64,000 bases of DNA from Epinephelus fuscoguttatus (taxonomy: Eukaryota > Chordata > Actinopteri > Perciformes > Serranidae). Made by a program: the position numbers and the translations under genes. Location of the stretch: positions 21,731,707-21,795,706 of the forward strand of contig NC_064770.1 of assembly GCF_011397635.1 (NCBI RefSeq). Direction: 5' to 3'. Positions 48,800-64,000 of the stretch are shown in pieces. The notes below the pieces were generated by a model that was not told where the DNA came from, made no database searches, and saw nothing but the letters and a program-made list of their open reading frames with translations. Numbering within the stretch: the stretch's first letter is position 1; every line of letters starts with the position of its first letter.

Positions 48800-48960
48800 C
48801 AGCACACCATTGGCCTGCGCTGCCGGCCAATCAGCGCCTGCCGTATCTCCGGGCGGGCGGCACGAGCTAATTAACATGCAGGTATCCGACCAATGAGAGG
48901 GCGTGTTTACCCTGCCCCGAGACGCGAGGTACGCAGTTTCACCGGGAGAGAAACCGCTGC
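48800..48960 (+). promoter_or_regulatory. bahcc1 promoter candidate (CCAAT/GC-box, CpG-rich)
   Basis: An inverted CCAAT at 48809, CCAATCAG at 48827 and CCAATGAG at 48890, a GGGCGGGCGG GC-box at 48851-48860, and dense CpG through 48970 (GACGCGAGGTACGCAG, GAGCCGCGATCC). There is no TATA box. It lies upstream of the bahcc1 coding exon on the same strand and is the best promoter in the interval. The exact start site is not determinable. Confidence 0.6.
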
Positions 48961-49194
48961 TCGGAGATCCGAGCCGCGATCCAGCCAGGCCGGAAGCCGT
49001 AGTCCCACTGCTTCCATAGACTGAACCAGCAGGCTACTGCACAGCCTCAGATGGACATACTGTAGGATTGCATTTTAGCCACATGGTTTATTTCAGATTT
49101 TTGATTTAAATGGGCGTCGCACTTGGCCTTGCTCCTTCCCTCCCTGTGTTGTGTGATTTTATAATTTATTGTTATGCAAGGATTTAACATACCA
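48930..49194 (+). other. possible bahcc1 non-coding first exon
   Basis: From the CpG-rich core to a strong donor-like CCA|GTAAGTAG at 49195. The next acceptor-like site on the strand that leads into the coding exon is TTTTGACAG at 52242-52250. The exon boundary is a guess and needs transcript data. Confidence 0.3.
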
Positions 49195-51135
49195 GTAAGT
49201 AGTCATTTTATATACTTGACTTTTTTTTAATTCAATAAAATATTTTAAGGCCTGTTTCCTCGCTGTGAGATGACACAGGCTGTATTTTAATCCAAAACGC
49301 TATACATGTGACATGCTGTTCATTATACACAGTGCAGTGCTATAATTTACAAAATAACAAAACAGGATGTGTGAGGTGTATCCTATGTGGAATAAACCCA
49401 TGATTTAATGCAGGGAGCTGACAGAGAAATAAATTACCTTAAATTGTTGTTATTATATTAATTATCAGTGTCAGTAATATTATCTCTAATATTATTATTA
49501 ATAGCAATTTTAATTGTTGCATTATATTTTGGCGTCAGGAGCATTTTTGTAACAAGATAAAATATTTAATTATCGATGGACGACTTGTTTGCATGTGCTT
49601 TTGTTTTAATTATTCTACTAGAAACGTGGCACGCTGGGTATTTTTTTGCAAATGGCAAGATTTAAGAGGAGTTGCTGTTGAAAAAAATGTAGGTCTATAT
49701 TTTTGTGGAGCTGTCAGAGGGGTGTCGGTTATGGTTTTAGTCCGGTTGCAATAAATCCAAAGCGGTTACTTTGCATGGAGAGGACGGGAGGCGTGTTTGC
49801 ACCCAGGCCGGCCGAGGTGCACTCCCTGCCGGCCAGCTCAGTCACGGAGGGCCGCCTGCCTCGCAGCGCGATGCGACCTACACACTGTAACGTGATTTAT
49901 CATCCGCGTTTCTGCTTTCGATTGGGTTCTGTAAATGCAATTGACAGCTGCTTAATGAATTGCGTTAGGGCGTCGATCATTTGAAGGGTTTTAAAAATTA
50001 TTGCGCGTATTTGGTGACGGGGAGAATCCGCACATTGGAGGCTGAAATGACACAAAACGACCGTGTGTGTGCGCGCTACTGCGATTTAAATTCCCATGAA
50101 TGCACATTTGGAACATTTACAAATCTGCAATGTCTCCCCAGCCTCGTATATGCTGAATAATTTTAACCCGATGTTGTTAGTGGACATAGAGAGTGGGCTG
50201 AATGCAACAGCATGGCGAGGGGGAAGGTAATGGCTGACTGCAAAGCACTTTCTCAGTATGGAGACAAAGGCAGTCCTGCTGACGGGCGGCCATTCACCTT
50301 GGATCTCTACACAGTCCTCAAACTGAAGACTCAGCTATCATGTATGCAACAGCAAGGCTTTTTTAAGCGTTTCCACGTTAAAGGACGCACATGCATGCAC
50401 ACACATGAGCTCAAGAGGCGTCAGTGGAGGAGATTTTAGTCCCAGGCATCTCCGTATGGAGGGATTTTTATTGTTGTTGATGTGGCACTGAATTGGAGGC
50501 TCGGCTGTAACTGGCTGCATGGGGAGATAATAGTGCTGAGAGTGAAACAGCATATATGATTAGAATATAGCTACCATTATAACAATTGTTGAATTTATTT
50601 TTTTAAAGTAATTTATGGTAAAAAAAATCTGCTTTTATTTTACCCTCTGCAACCCCATCAAGAATCCATAGGGCCCCCAAATTGTGGATCTATAATGTGA
50701 AAGCACACATACTGTATTGAGAAAATTCAGCCATGTATTTATTTATTTATTTACTCATTTGGACCTATAAAATGAAGCTGCCTTCTGTTTGCCTGCTTTT
50801 GTTTTTAATTACATACAGCCACCACTAAGGCACAAAATGGGCTGTCACGTTTTGGTTAGATAAAAAAAAAAATATATATATTTAAACAGTGAAATTACAT
50901 TTTATTTTTAATTTTATGTGAATGGCTTTTTTTTTTTTATTTCCCCTCTTTTTTTTCTCCCTCAACTATATAATGCTATTCTTGTGGCATGGCAGAGGAT
51001 CTAGCCTATAATGTATTTACAACTCCATTTGATTACCTGACCTGAAATAGGTCAAGGCAGATGAAGACAGTGAGAGTGCAGTTATTCACATGCGCACACA
51101 CACACGGGCGCGCGCGCACACACACACACACGCAC

Positions 51136-51211
<76 letters not shown>

Positions 51212-52250
51212 TGAAAGAGAGAGAGAGAGAATCCATGTCTTTCAGGAGCTGATGCATCTCTCTTATGGAGCAGTATTTTAGTTATATTTTTAAATATCAG
51301 GCTTCTTTATGATTTGTTTCCAAACTTTCCAAGCAGGCTCCTTCTTGCGCAAAGTGATCGATGCATGATGCATTTTTCCCCCCAAATGCCAGTTTTGTGA
51401 TAAACAAAAGCTATTTTATAGTTTACACATGATGCAAAATATAATACATTTTGTGTATTTGTGCCAGTTTGTAGCCTACATGAGATCACTGCAGCGCAAA
51501 ATGTGAAAATAGTGTGAGGTGTAATGGGAGCTGAATGGAGGCAGGGAGAAAAAAAAAAGCCTGTATCAATCCGAGACAATAGGACGAGCAGGAGAAGGCA
51601 GGCAGCGTTGTTCACCTTGAGATGTAGGCTGTGTAGGCTTCCATCAATGTAGCCCACCCAGCAGGACAGCACACTTCCTCCTCTAACACAAGCTGCTTTG
51701 GGATTGTTGCAGGAACCAGGATTTGAATTATGAATAATGATAATAAAAAGTTGCATGTTAATATGCATTGCATGGTTTTGGGGGGGAGAGTGACAGCTGG
51801 CAACTGCTGACGTGGTAGTGGAATTGTTTGGATGAAATAATAATATGAGAATATATAGAAGTGTGTAAATCTGCGCGTTGTGCTTGTGTCTGCAACATGA
51901 AGTGCTCTTCTCCATATGATGCATATTAGGCCCATATCCCAGGCTGATCAATAGAGCTGCATGTGAGCCCGGCTCAGTGGGCTTTTGGACGCCTCGCTGG
52001 CCGTGTCTATCTGCTGTGACTTATTTTGCACCACCACTTTTAACTCGAAATGGGCGATTTCTGCTACATGCAAACGCAACCTTGATATGACAGAAAGGTA
52101 TTGCAACAAAATCCAGTGGAGCGGCACTAATGATTTGCTTCTCTTATATTTTACTGCACTGTCAGTGTTTTTTGCATCGTGGGATTTCTAACCGGGCTTT
52201 CCTTATATTATTTTCCTTGGTAATGATACATTGCTTTCTCCTTTTGACAG
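49195..52250 (+). other. probable bahcc1 5' UTR intron
   Basis: AT-rich non-coding DNA, with a CpG-rich island remnant at 49760-49880 (GGCCGGCCGAGGTGCACTCC). No coding exon recognised. Confidence 0.35.
51094..51231. repeat. compound (CA)n/(CG)n/(GA)n microsatellite
   Basis: CA with CG interruptions (CGGGCGCGCGCGCACACAC) to 51211, then (GA)n to 51231. Confidence 0.95.
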
Positions 52251-52255
52251 AAAAG

Positions 52256-52315
52256 ATGATCGGGGGCTGTGTTTTTGGCTGGGGAAGCCTGCGATCGACT
52301 GAATGCAACACATAG
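52256..52315 (+). other. upstream ORF in bahcc1 leader (19 codons)
   Basis: Six bases after the acceptor-like TTTTGACAG, ATG ATC GGG GGC opens a frame of 19 codons ending in TAG at 52313-52315. Its context is moderate (A at -3). A second upstream ATG at 52303 (weak context) overlaps the main start in another frame, and a four-codon ORF starts at 52338. The main ATG at 52403 has the strong context GGAATGG. The uORFs are seen in sequence; their effect is inferred. Confidence 0.5.
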
Positions 52316-52321
52316 ATCTGA

Positions 52322-56893
<4,572 letters not shown>

Positions 56894-57781
56894 CCAGGAG
56901 AAAATGTTGGCATTGTACATTTCTGCAAACCACAAATTTGTTACCTTCGTATGTTTTGTACGCATCATATCAACATATCTAAAGTGACATAGTTCTGATT
57001 ACATGTATATGAGCCAAGCTGGTTATCAGGAGGTGTAGGGGATGGTGGATGGCATGACACCTAGAGGAGACGGCTGCCAAGCTACAGACCGCTGCAGATC
57101 ACTGCATTTTCAGCTGTGTTTTCATCAGCAAAACCTAGTATTTTAACCCAAAACATGATCTGTACCCAACTATAACCAAGTGGTTTTTGTGCTGCAACAT
57201 AACCCCACATTAACCAAAGTCAAAATGTACCAGTTGTCCTTTTGGCAAGACATTGGCTGCATTTCCAGTGGCAGTTGTGTTACCAAAAACTGGATGTCTT
57301 TTAGCGAGACATAGGCAGTATTTCTAGCCATGACTATGGCTGCAAAACAGAATATATTAAGCCAAAATATGATCTTTTCCTAACCATAACCATTTGTTGT
57401 TGTTTTTTTGTTTGTTAATTTTATACCTAAACATAACTACACTGTAACCTTGCACTCTTGAAACACACTGGTTGATATTAGCAAAGTTAGCTGCTTTTCC
57501 AACATCGATTGAGCCACCAAAACTGGATGTGTTTTAGCGAGACATCTGTGGCATTTCATTGTGGCACCCTAACCCTAACCCCAACCCTAGCCCTAGCACC
57601 AAAACATGAACTTTCTCTAACCATAACCAACTGGTTTTGTGCCTAAACATAACCACACATTAACCACAGCATTGTTAAAACATAAAGAAGCGCAAAGTGT
57701 CAGCATGTCCGCTACATAACAACATACAAATGTTACATATTGTGGTTTGCAGAAACATACAATGCCAATATTTATCCTGGC
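56894..57781. mobile_element. ~890-bp element with 50-bp or longer terminal inverted repeats in bahcc1 intron
   Basis: The left end CCAGGAGAAAATGTTGGCAT then TGTACATTTCTGCAAACCAC is the inverse of the right end (reverse complement CCAGGATAAATATTGGCATT then GTATGTTTCTGCAAACCAC). Weaker inverse similarity extends further inward. The interior has three diverged copies of a module with ACCATAACCA-TGGTTTT and TAAACATAACCACACATTAACC (about 57160-57220, 57385-57450, 57615-57670), each followed or preceded by GTTTTAGCGAGACAT-like text. No transposase ORF, so it is non-autonomous. Confidence 0.75.
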
Positions 57782-60619
57782 TGTTGGGTTGGACATTCAA
57801 AAGGTGAGCCTTACCTGAGTGAAAAGAAAACCCATATCCCGAATAACCCATGCTAAATATGACATTAAAAGGCTATTTGTACCCGGGAGCCACTGTGGTG
57901 GAAGAACAGTGACAGGCCATGGGTCTTAGGCCAAGTTCCATTTGACTCGAGCCTTGCGCGCTCCCTCTCTCTTCAAGCTCCAGCTCTGCAAAAACACAGC
58001 AAGAACCTTGGCCTGTTGTCGGGCTCGTTTGTGGATTGTTCTGAGATGACACGGTTCAGACGCAATGTCACAGGAGTCCCCCTGAATAGTAAAGGCGTAG
58101 CTTGGCATTGTACACCTGGCTGAAATAGCACCTTGCCCAGTGCCGCCACCATCTGTCACCTTCCCCTGACACTCCCACTGGAAACCGAAATGACTTGCAA
58201 GGGCGGTCAGTTGCTTTGAAAGGGTAAGTCCCTTGCTTTTTTTTTTTTTTTTTTTTTAAAAAATACCTTTGGTTACAAGGTTAGAAATGGATTAATGCAT
58301 CAATATTTATTTCTGGGTACTGCTGGATCATCATACCAAGTGTCCAATATCGGCAAAAAATAAGTAACAGCAGCTAGAATTCATCACACTCAGGTAACTT
58401 AAGTGACAGATTTGACGTCAGATAAGTGATTTAATTTCCTTTTTCCTGTGTCTTTCCTTTTAAGTTTTTTTGCTCATCAGCAAAACTGTCCACAGAAAAT
58501 ACAGGCTTAGGTTGAGTTGGAAAAAAAGCAGGAGTCTGGCTTTGTAAGAGGAATTTGGCTAGAGAGTGGCCATGCTGCCTCAGAGACGGGCTCTTCAAAC
58601 AGACCGCCACCCACACTACACCGTGTGGCATGGTGCCACAGAGCCCTCGCCTCAAGCATGGGGCGTGCACACAGGACAAACACAAAGGAGACCCACGGGT
58701 GAGAGTGACGGGCAGGGTAATACCTTCCTGTATCGAATTTCGGGGCATTAGATTTCAAAACCTTCCCGGCTATTTTTACACTCAACGCGAGGAAGTGAGA
58801 AGTTGCATTAAGAATCCAACGAGGCTATGGAAGTCTTTTGTTCACTTCCCATGACGAACGCACACACACACAAAACTTCAAAAAGAAAGGAGCTGGACTG
58901 AAAATGTATTGTTGCGAGATTGAATAGACTGATACATTCGCCCAAAGTCAACCACTGCTGTTTTGTTTGTGATTTGGATCTCTCTCTGTGTTTTGCTCTT
59001 TTTTCTCTCTCTTTCTGTCCCCCCCCCCCCCTCTCCCTCCCTCCCTCTCCCAGTATCAGGCTGCCTCTCATCAGGCAGCCCCAGGCCCACCTCAGCGCAT
59101 GGCCGTATTGCATGTGACAGCTGTTAGACATTATTAACGGCTCAAGCAGAAAATCCAGATTACTTGTTTTTTAATTTCAATTTTATTATTGTAATCGTTC
59201 AGTGAAAAGAACAAAAAAAGGGCCGTTGCCCTATTGTTGTTAGCAGATTTGTGGTCAGTGACAATACTGTATGAGCGTGTGTGTGGTTATGTTTGGGTGG
59301 GTGGGTGTTTTTTTTTCTGTGTGTGTGTGTGTCCTCGGCTGTGTTCTCCAGACACCCCCCACTAGAGCCGAGGCACCCTGCGGTTGGCTGTGAGGCCCAG
59401 ACAGGTGCATTGTTAACCCTCTAACGTCTGAGTCTGTCCCTTCTGGATCTGCCGCTAGTGCTGCTGGCAGGATTTTGTGCTTGTGATGCAGATTGTGTGG
59501 CGGCCCCACTCTTCTAATGGTGCGCTTTTTCTCTGCACATAAGAGGAGTTTTGAAAATAACAAGTTTTCATCTGTCACATGCCAGTTTAGCGCACAGGCT
59601 GCCTGTCCAGCTCGATGAAATTCAACAAGAGAGCCAGCTGAAGTTTCTGTTGTAGCGCTCACATATCGTTAATGTATGGGATTCATATAAAAAGGGAAAC
59701 TCAGCAGTTGTTCCTGTACATCACGTCCTTTCTGTTCTTGTTTGCTTGTCTTTTATGTCATATTTTCTCCATACTAGGCTTCCTCATTTTCAAATTGCAG
59801 ACTATGATGCATAAGTGTAGATGGTATGTGGTGGAGGGGCAGGACTGAGAGTAGATAAACTCAAACAACGGCCCACGTTTCTGTGACTGTCAGTGGGAAC
59901 AGCGGGCGGTGGTGACACACGGTACCAAACAATGAGGTGTGCTGCTAAATATATGCAGAGATTTGCCATTAAATATACATGCAGTATGCCTCTCAAGGAT
60001 GTGTCAGCCCTTTTGTGAGAAAACAAAGATTAGCATCAGGAATTCCATTTTAATAAGTCTCTTGGGACCATCCAACCAGCTGCCTAGTCCTCAATCCAAA
60101 GGGGAACTTGTTGCTCTCTCTCCTTCTCGTTTTCCTGGCTCTCTCTTTCTCCCCCTCTCGCATGGGTTTCCTGTGCTCCTTCTGACATTGATTAGCACAA
60201 AAATCCTGCTCCCTCCCTCCCCTTTCTGCTTTATTTGTCAAATCACTTGTTTTACACCACAAATTCTTTCATGTCTGCATGTTCGCTCTTTGATGATCCA
60301 TGTCCATACTCCTGTCTCCTCCTCCCTGCAGTCCCCCCGCCCCTCCACCTCCCCTCTTCCCCATGTTTCTCAAAGTGGGTCCCTCTCTGCCCTCCACCTT
60401 GTCCTACAGTGTTTTTTTTTATTGTCCCCTCTGCCTGGTGTGACCACTAGGCTACACTGCCTCCTCTGGTACAGTACGTGTCCTGAGGATCTGGGGCAAA
60501 TGACTGGCTCCTCAGCAACAGATGTGTGTTTGTCTGCCGGTGCTGCGTGCTTTCTCCGCTCGCCATGCACGGCCACTGACCTACCCTCTAGTGAGCGTGG
60601 GGGAGGGGACAGAGAGGGT

Positions 60620-60657
60620 TTGTGTGTGTGTGTGTGTGTGTGTGTGCGCGTGTGTGC
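60620..60657. repeat. (TG)n microsatellite
   Basis: TG run with a GCGCG interruption near its end. Confidence 0.95.
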
Positions 60658-60765
60658 ACGAGAAAGAGGCAGACAGACAGAAAGAGAGAGAAAGAGGAGA
60701 GCGACAGCAAGACTAGATGCACACTGTCACATGCTGTCATACACTTACTGGTGCATTGCAAGCAG

Positions 60766-60767
<2 letters not shown>

Positions 60768-60805
<38 letters not shown>
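60768..60805. repeat. (CA)n microsatellite
   Basis: CA run about 110 bp from the (TG)n tract at 60620. The two are mutually complementary. Confidence 0.95.
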
Positions 60806-60807
<2 letters not shown>

Positions 60808-60960
60808 GCACGTCACACACACTCACACATCTCGCTTCCCGGGAGGCCGTGGGGCCAGTGGGACAGAGCAAGCTTGAGAGTCTGGTTCGTCTGTTTACAT
60901 CTAATTATAGAAACAGGACTATTTCTGCAACCACTGCTCCAGCTTTTTCATATTCTTACG

Positions 60961-60966
<6 letters not shown>

Positions 60967-60999
<33 letters not shown>
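60967..60999. repeat. (GA)n microsatellite
   Basis: Perfect GA run of about 16 units. Confidence 0.95.
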
Positions 61000-61002
<3 letters not shown>

Positions 61003-64000
61003 GAGAGCGAGGGAAAAAAACAAAGCTTTGACAGCCTTTTCTCACAATGGTGAACGGTTATCTCATCCCCTCAGCGCTGCTACAGTCTGCAGGCTCTCAG
61101 TACAGTACAACAGGAGACAGAGGGGGGAGGGGGGAGGGTCTTGTATCGTATTCTCTTATCCTCATGTAACATGAATGTGCAAATTTACGAGAAGCGAGCA
61201 CGGGCAAACAAGGCGATGCAGTTTCCCCATTAGCCTCGCTGATACATTCAGTTCACAATAAGAAAAGGAAAAAGAGAATAATTCCTTTGCCCCTGCCCCG
61301 CGGGCTCTCGCCTTGACCTGGCAGAAAGTGCTGTCCATCATGAGAGTCAAAACAAATGAAGAAAGAGTTGATGTTAAGGATTAGCACTGTATAAAATGTA
61401 TCTCGTATTAAAGAGACAGGGCCAGTGTGGTAGTTAATCCTCAAGCTTGGTGGCTGATATCCAGCTGAGTGGCTGTTGTTGGCCAGGGGGGCCTGGAGGG
61501 GGGAAGCTGTCAGCCCTGCCGGCCCGCTCAGGGTTGCCAGGTGAGAGCCAGATCAGGGCAGGGTTGGGCCTGTGGGTCCAGGCCAGACAGGTTGCAGCCT
61601 CTTGCAGGTGCTTTCATAAAGTGCCCCGGAAGCCAAATGCACAGCCCGCTGGATGCAACCTGAGCCAGGTGCTCCTGCTTCCCATCCCCCACCCAAATAT
61701 ATAAACCACTACAGAATGGAAATGTGTGCTTGCATACACCCCACCACCACCGCCACCACCCACTCCACCCTTTATTCAGAGACATGGCAGGTAAATTAAT
61801 TGGCCGTGAGTATGTAACGTATATGCCGAGATAAAGGTGCGCTGTCTGGCCGAGGCGTAGCGTAACGGCCGTAATGATGGCTCCATTGTGTTGATGTTGA
61901 GGGGGGTAGTTAGCGGCACAGCCAGCGGGGCCCTTGCTGGAGGGCTGGATAGTCTCTGATTAATAGTGGGGAATGCTTTGAAGTGACACCCAAGTGCACC
62001 GGCTCACAGGCTAATAGTAATACCATCAGTATAGGGACTGCTCCCTCTTCCTCAGTCTTCATTAGCTAACGTTTCCCCAGCGCTATCTGGCCACCCTCCC
62101 CTCACACGCCCGCCTCATCTACAGAGAGCCTTGAGGAGCTCTCGGGTTTTTATTTTTGCAATTGTTTCATGATTTGGCTGTCATTTCTCTCTGTCATGTT
62201 TGGTAAAATGGGAGATATTTTTTTCCTCGAAGGCAGCGGAGAGGGAAGGCAGAGAGGAGGCCTTTAGTCACAGAGCTCCACCGCATAGGTGAACTGTGGC
62301 ACAGCCTAAAGACTCATGGGATTGATGTGGCACAAGTGGGACATGGCTGGGGACTATTCCCAGGATCCATTTTGATCTCCCATACTGACAGACGAGCTAC
62401 AGCTGTGGGTGTGTCTGTGTGTGTGTGTGTTTAGGAAGCCGAGGCGGGGAGGCAGGGTTGGGTCTGTCAGCTGTTGGAGTAAAGTAAACTATTAGCGGTG
62501 GGAGAAGGCAGTGTTTCCAGCGAAGAATTAGAACCACTTCTAATTGCAGTGAGGTTGGGCTATGATTACATGCTGGCTAATGCACTGACAGACCTCTCAC
62601 TTGGCTGGCTCTCAGAACGCTGCTGAAATGGCTGAATGCCTTTTGGTTATACAGCATAATGGGAGGGTGTGTGGACGCACGTGTGTGTGTGTGTTTGCTG
62701 TGTGTGGGTGGCTGCCTGTGTGTATCTGTGATTAAACTTGCTTCTAAGAGTGGTTTCCTGTGCTTTTTGCATGTTTTTGTGAGTTATGCATTTTGCTTGC
62801 ATACGTGCGTGCGGGTTTGTGCGTGTGTTTTCCGTGTGATAGCTGTGCTCCGCTTGTTTTTTGAGTGCCTGTCGTTATTTGTAGCGGAGGCAACTTTTCT
62901 TTCCAAATCAAAACTCAGCTGGCGCAACTGTCTCTGAACAGTACAGAAGAAGTGTGGGGTTTTTTTTTTCTTTTTTTGTGCGTTTGAGTTTTTGTGTACG
63001 CATGTGTTGTGTTCGTGTGTGTGTGTATGCCCACGGGAAAGAGCAATCAAAGGAGCTGTGTGGTGGAGAGATTGTATAAAAGGAGTGAGAGAGGAAACAG
63101 AGTGGCAGGCAGCTGAGAGGGCAGCATGTGGGGGTGGACGGGGGGCTGATGCAGGTGCCTAATTCTACCTCAGCCCTGGGCGTTTTATATTCCATCCATC
63201 TCTCTCTTCTCCACTTCTGCACGGGGCTGTTGGGGGATGTAGTAAATCCACCTGCTTCAATTAAAACGTTGATTAGCCGATATATCTGTGACAGTAATCA
63301 GAATAATAACACACACAGATGGATTTATACAGCAATATACTGTAAATCTGTTGCATAAGTAATCAGGTAAGAATTTTAAGAAGCTGTGTTCATTTTTCAC
63401 CTCATAATTTTAATTACTACTTTTTTTTTTTTTTGTGGAACAGCTTGTTTTCAGGTGTGCGGACGCCCCCGTTTGCTAGAAGCTGCGGTTTACTGTTTTT
63501 GCCAGCGAATGCTGTAAATCACGTCGCAATCCCAGCATATGGGATGACAGTTATGGGAGTGTATCTGCTGTTTCTTCATCAGGCCCTCAGGCCCGTGTTA
63601 TCTCTCTTTTAACTAGACAGAAGGAATACAGACATCATTGTGGTTTCTGTGTGGGGTCAGGAGGTCAGGGAGAGAACTTTCAACACAGTAACAGGAATTT
63701 TGTTGTGTGCATCTCTGCTGATTACTCCCCGGGTTAGCAATGGGTCATGGATGGGCCGAAGGGCTGCTCGGGGGATTTCACGAGAGACCTACAGGAGACA
63801 TTTTTAATGTGCGAGGGTTTTTGGAGGTCAGCAGTAGACCATGGCTGCTGAGGGATCATAAATGGACTTGGTTGTACAGATGTGGATTCCTGTGTGGTTG
63901 TTAGGAAACAAAACAGGACATGTGTTCAGTTTATTTTGGTGATGTGGAAGGTTTGTACCTTCCTGGCTAATGTGTAACAGAGCAGTGAAGTATGAGGAGA

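Larger units (their letters stand above)
57782..64000 (+). other. bahcc1 intron, second part (runs off the window)
   Basis: Non-coding, with a T-run at about 58238-58257, several pyrimidine-rich tracts (58980-59050, 60100-60240, 60315-60365) and microsatellites. The open frame at 59939-60877 crosses CT-rich and (CA)n sequence and is not a gene. A TATAAAAGGAG word at about 63075 is noted separately. Confidence 0.5.

Noticed and set aside
57565-57600. Interstitial telomeric repeat
   Set aside because: Only two or three imperfect CCCTAA units, explained by the internal module of the surrounding element.
59939-60877. 312-codon plus-strand open frame
   Set aside because: Passes through pyrimidine-rich DNA and (TG)n and (CA)n microsatellites with no conserved domain and no splice support. 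It lies in the bahcc1 intron.

Overview
The window is vertebrate nuclear DNA, most likely from a percomorph teleost fish. It has spliced genes with GT-AG introns, long AT-rich non-coding stretches, many (CA)n microsatellites, and dispersed repeats whose sequences I recognise as common teleost families. No prokaryotic, viral or organellar gene content was seen.

Layout. (1) 1-761, plus strand: the last two coding exons of an otopetrin proton channel, otop3-like by synteny. (2) 3172-14317, minus strand: the complete 19-exon hid1 gene. I reconstructed it exon by exon with all phases consistent, giving 800 codons plus stop. It lies tail-to-tail with the otopetrin gene, the same order and orientation as OTOP3-HID1 on human 17q25.1. 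(3) 15717-17176, plus strand: a three-exon gene for a 118-residue protein recognised as fam104a (VCF1, a VCP/p97 nuclear cofactor). It is divergent from hid1 across a 1.4 kb shared upstream region. (4) About 19.3-47 kb: a gene-free interval of about 28 kb filled with repeats, including a Tc1/mariner transposase remnant with DD36E spacing, MITE-like elements, a nested LINE fragment and perfect hairpins. (5) About 47.2-64 kb, plus strand: the 5' end of bahcc1. There is a CpG-rich CCAAT-box promoter near 48.8 kb, a probable 5' UTR with small upstream ORFs, one coding exon at 52403-52574, and then intron to the end of the window.

The genes do not form a pathway. The otopetrin is a membrane proton channel, Hid1 works at the trans-Golgi in dense-core vesicle formation, Fam104a binds VCP in the nucleus, and Bahcc1 is a chromatin protein. 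FAM104A, HID1 and BAHCC1 are all on human 17q25, so the region is a rearranged fragment of that conserved block.

No new enzymatic or defence system is visible. The most unusual structure is a pair of about 1.5 kb terminal-inverted-repeat-like elements (9.02-10.53 kb and 22.27-23.76 kb, opposite orientations). Each carries a large 21-bp minisatellite as its core, and one lies inside a hid1 intron. Also notable are the chimeric transposase ORF, an 18-bp-arm perfect hairpin, two pairs of inverted repeat copies, and upstream ORFs before the bahcc1 start.
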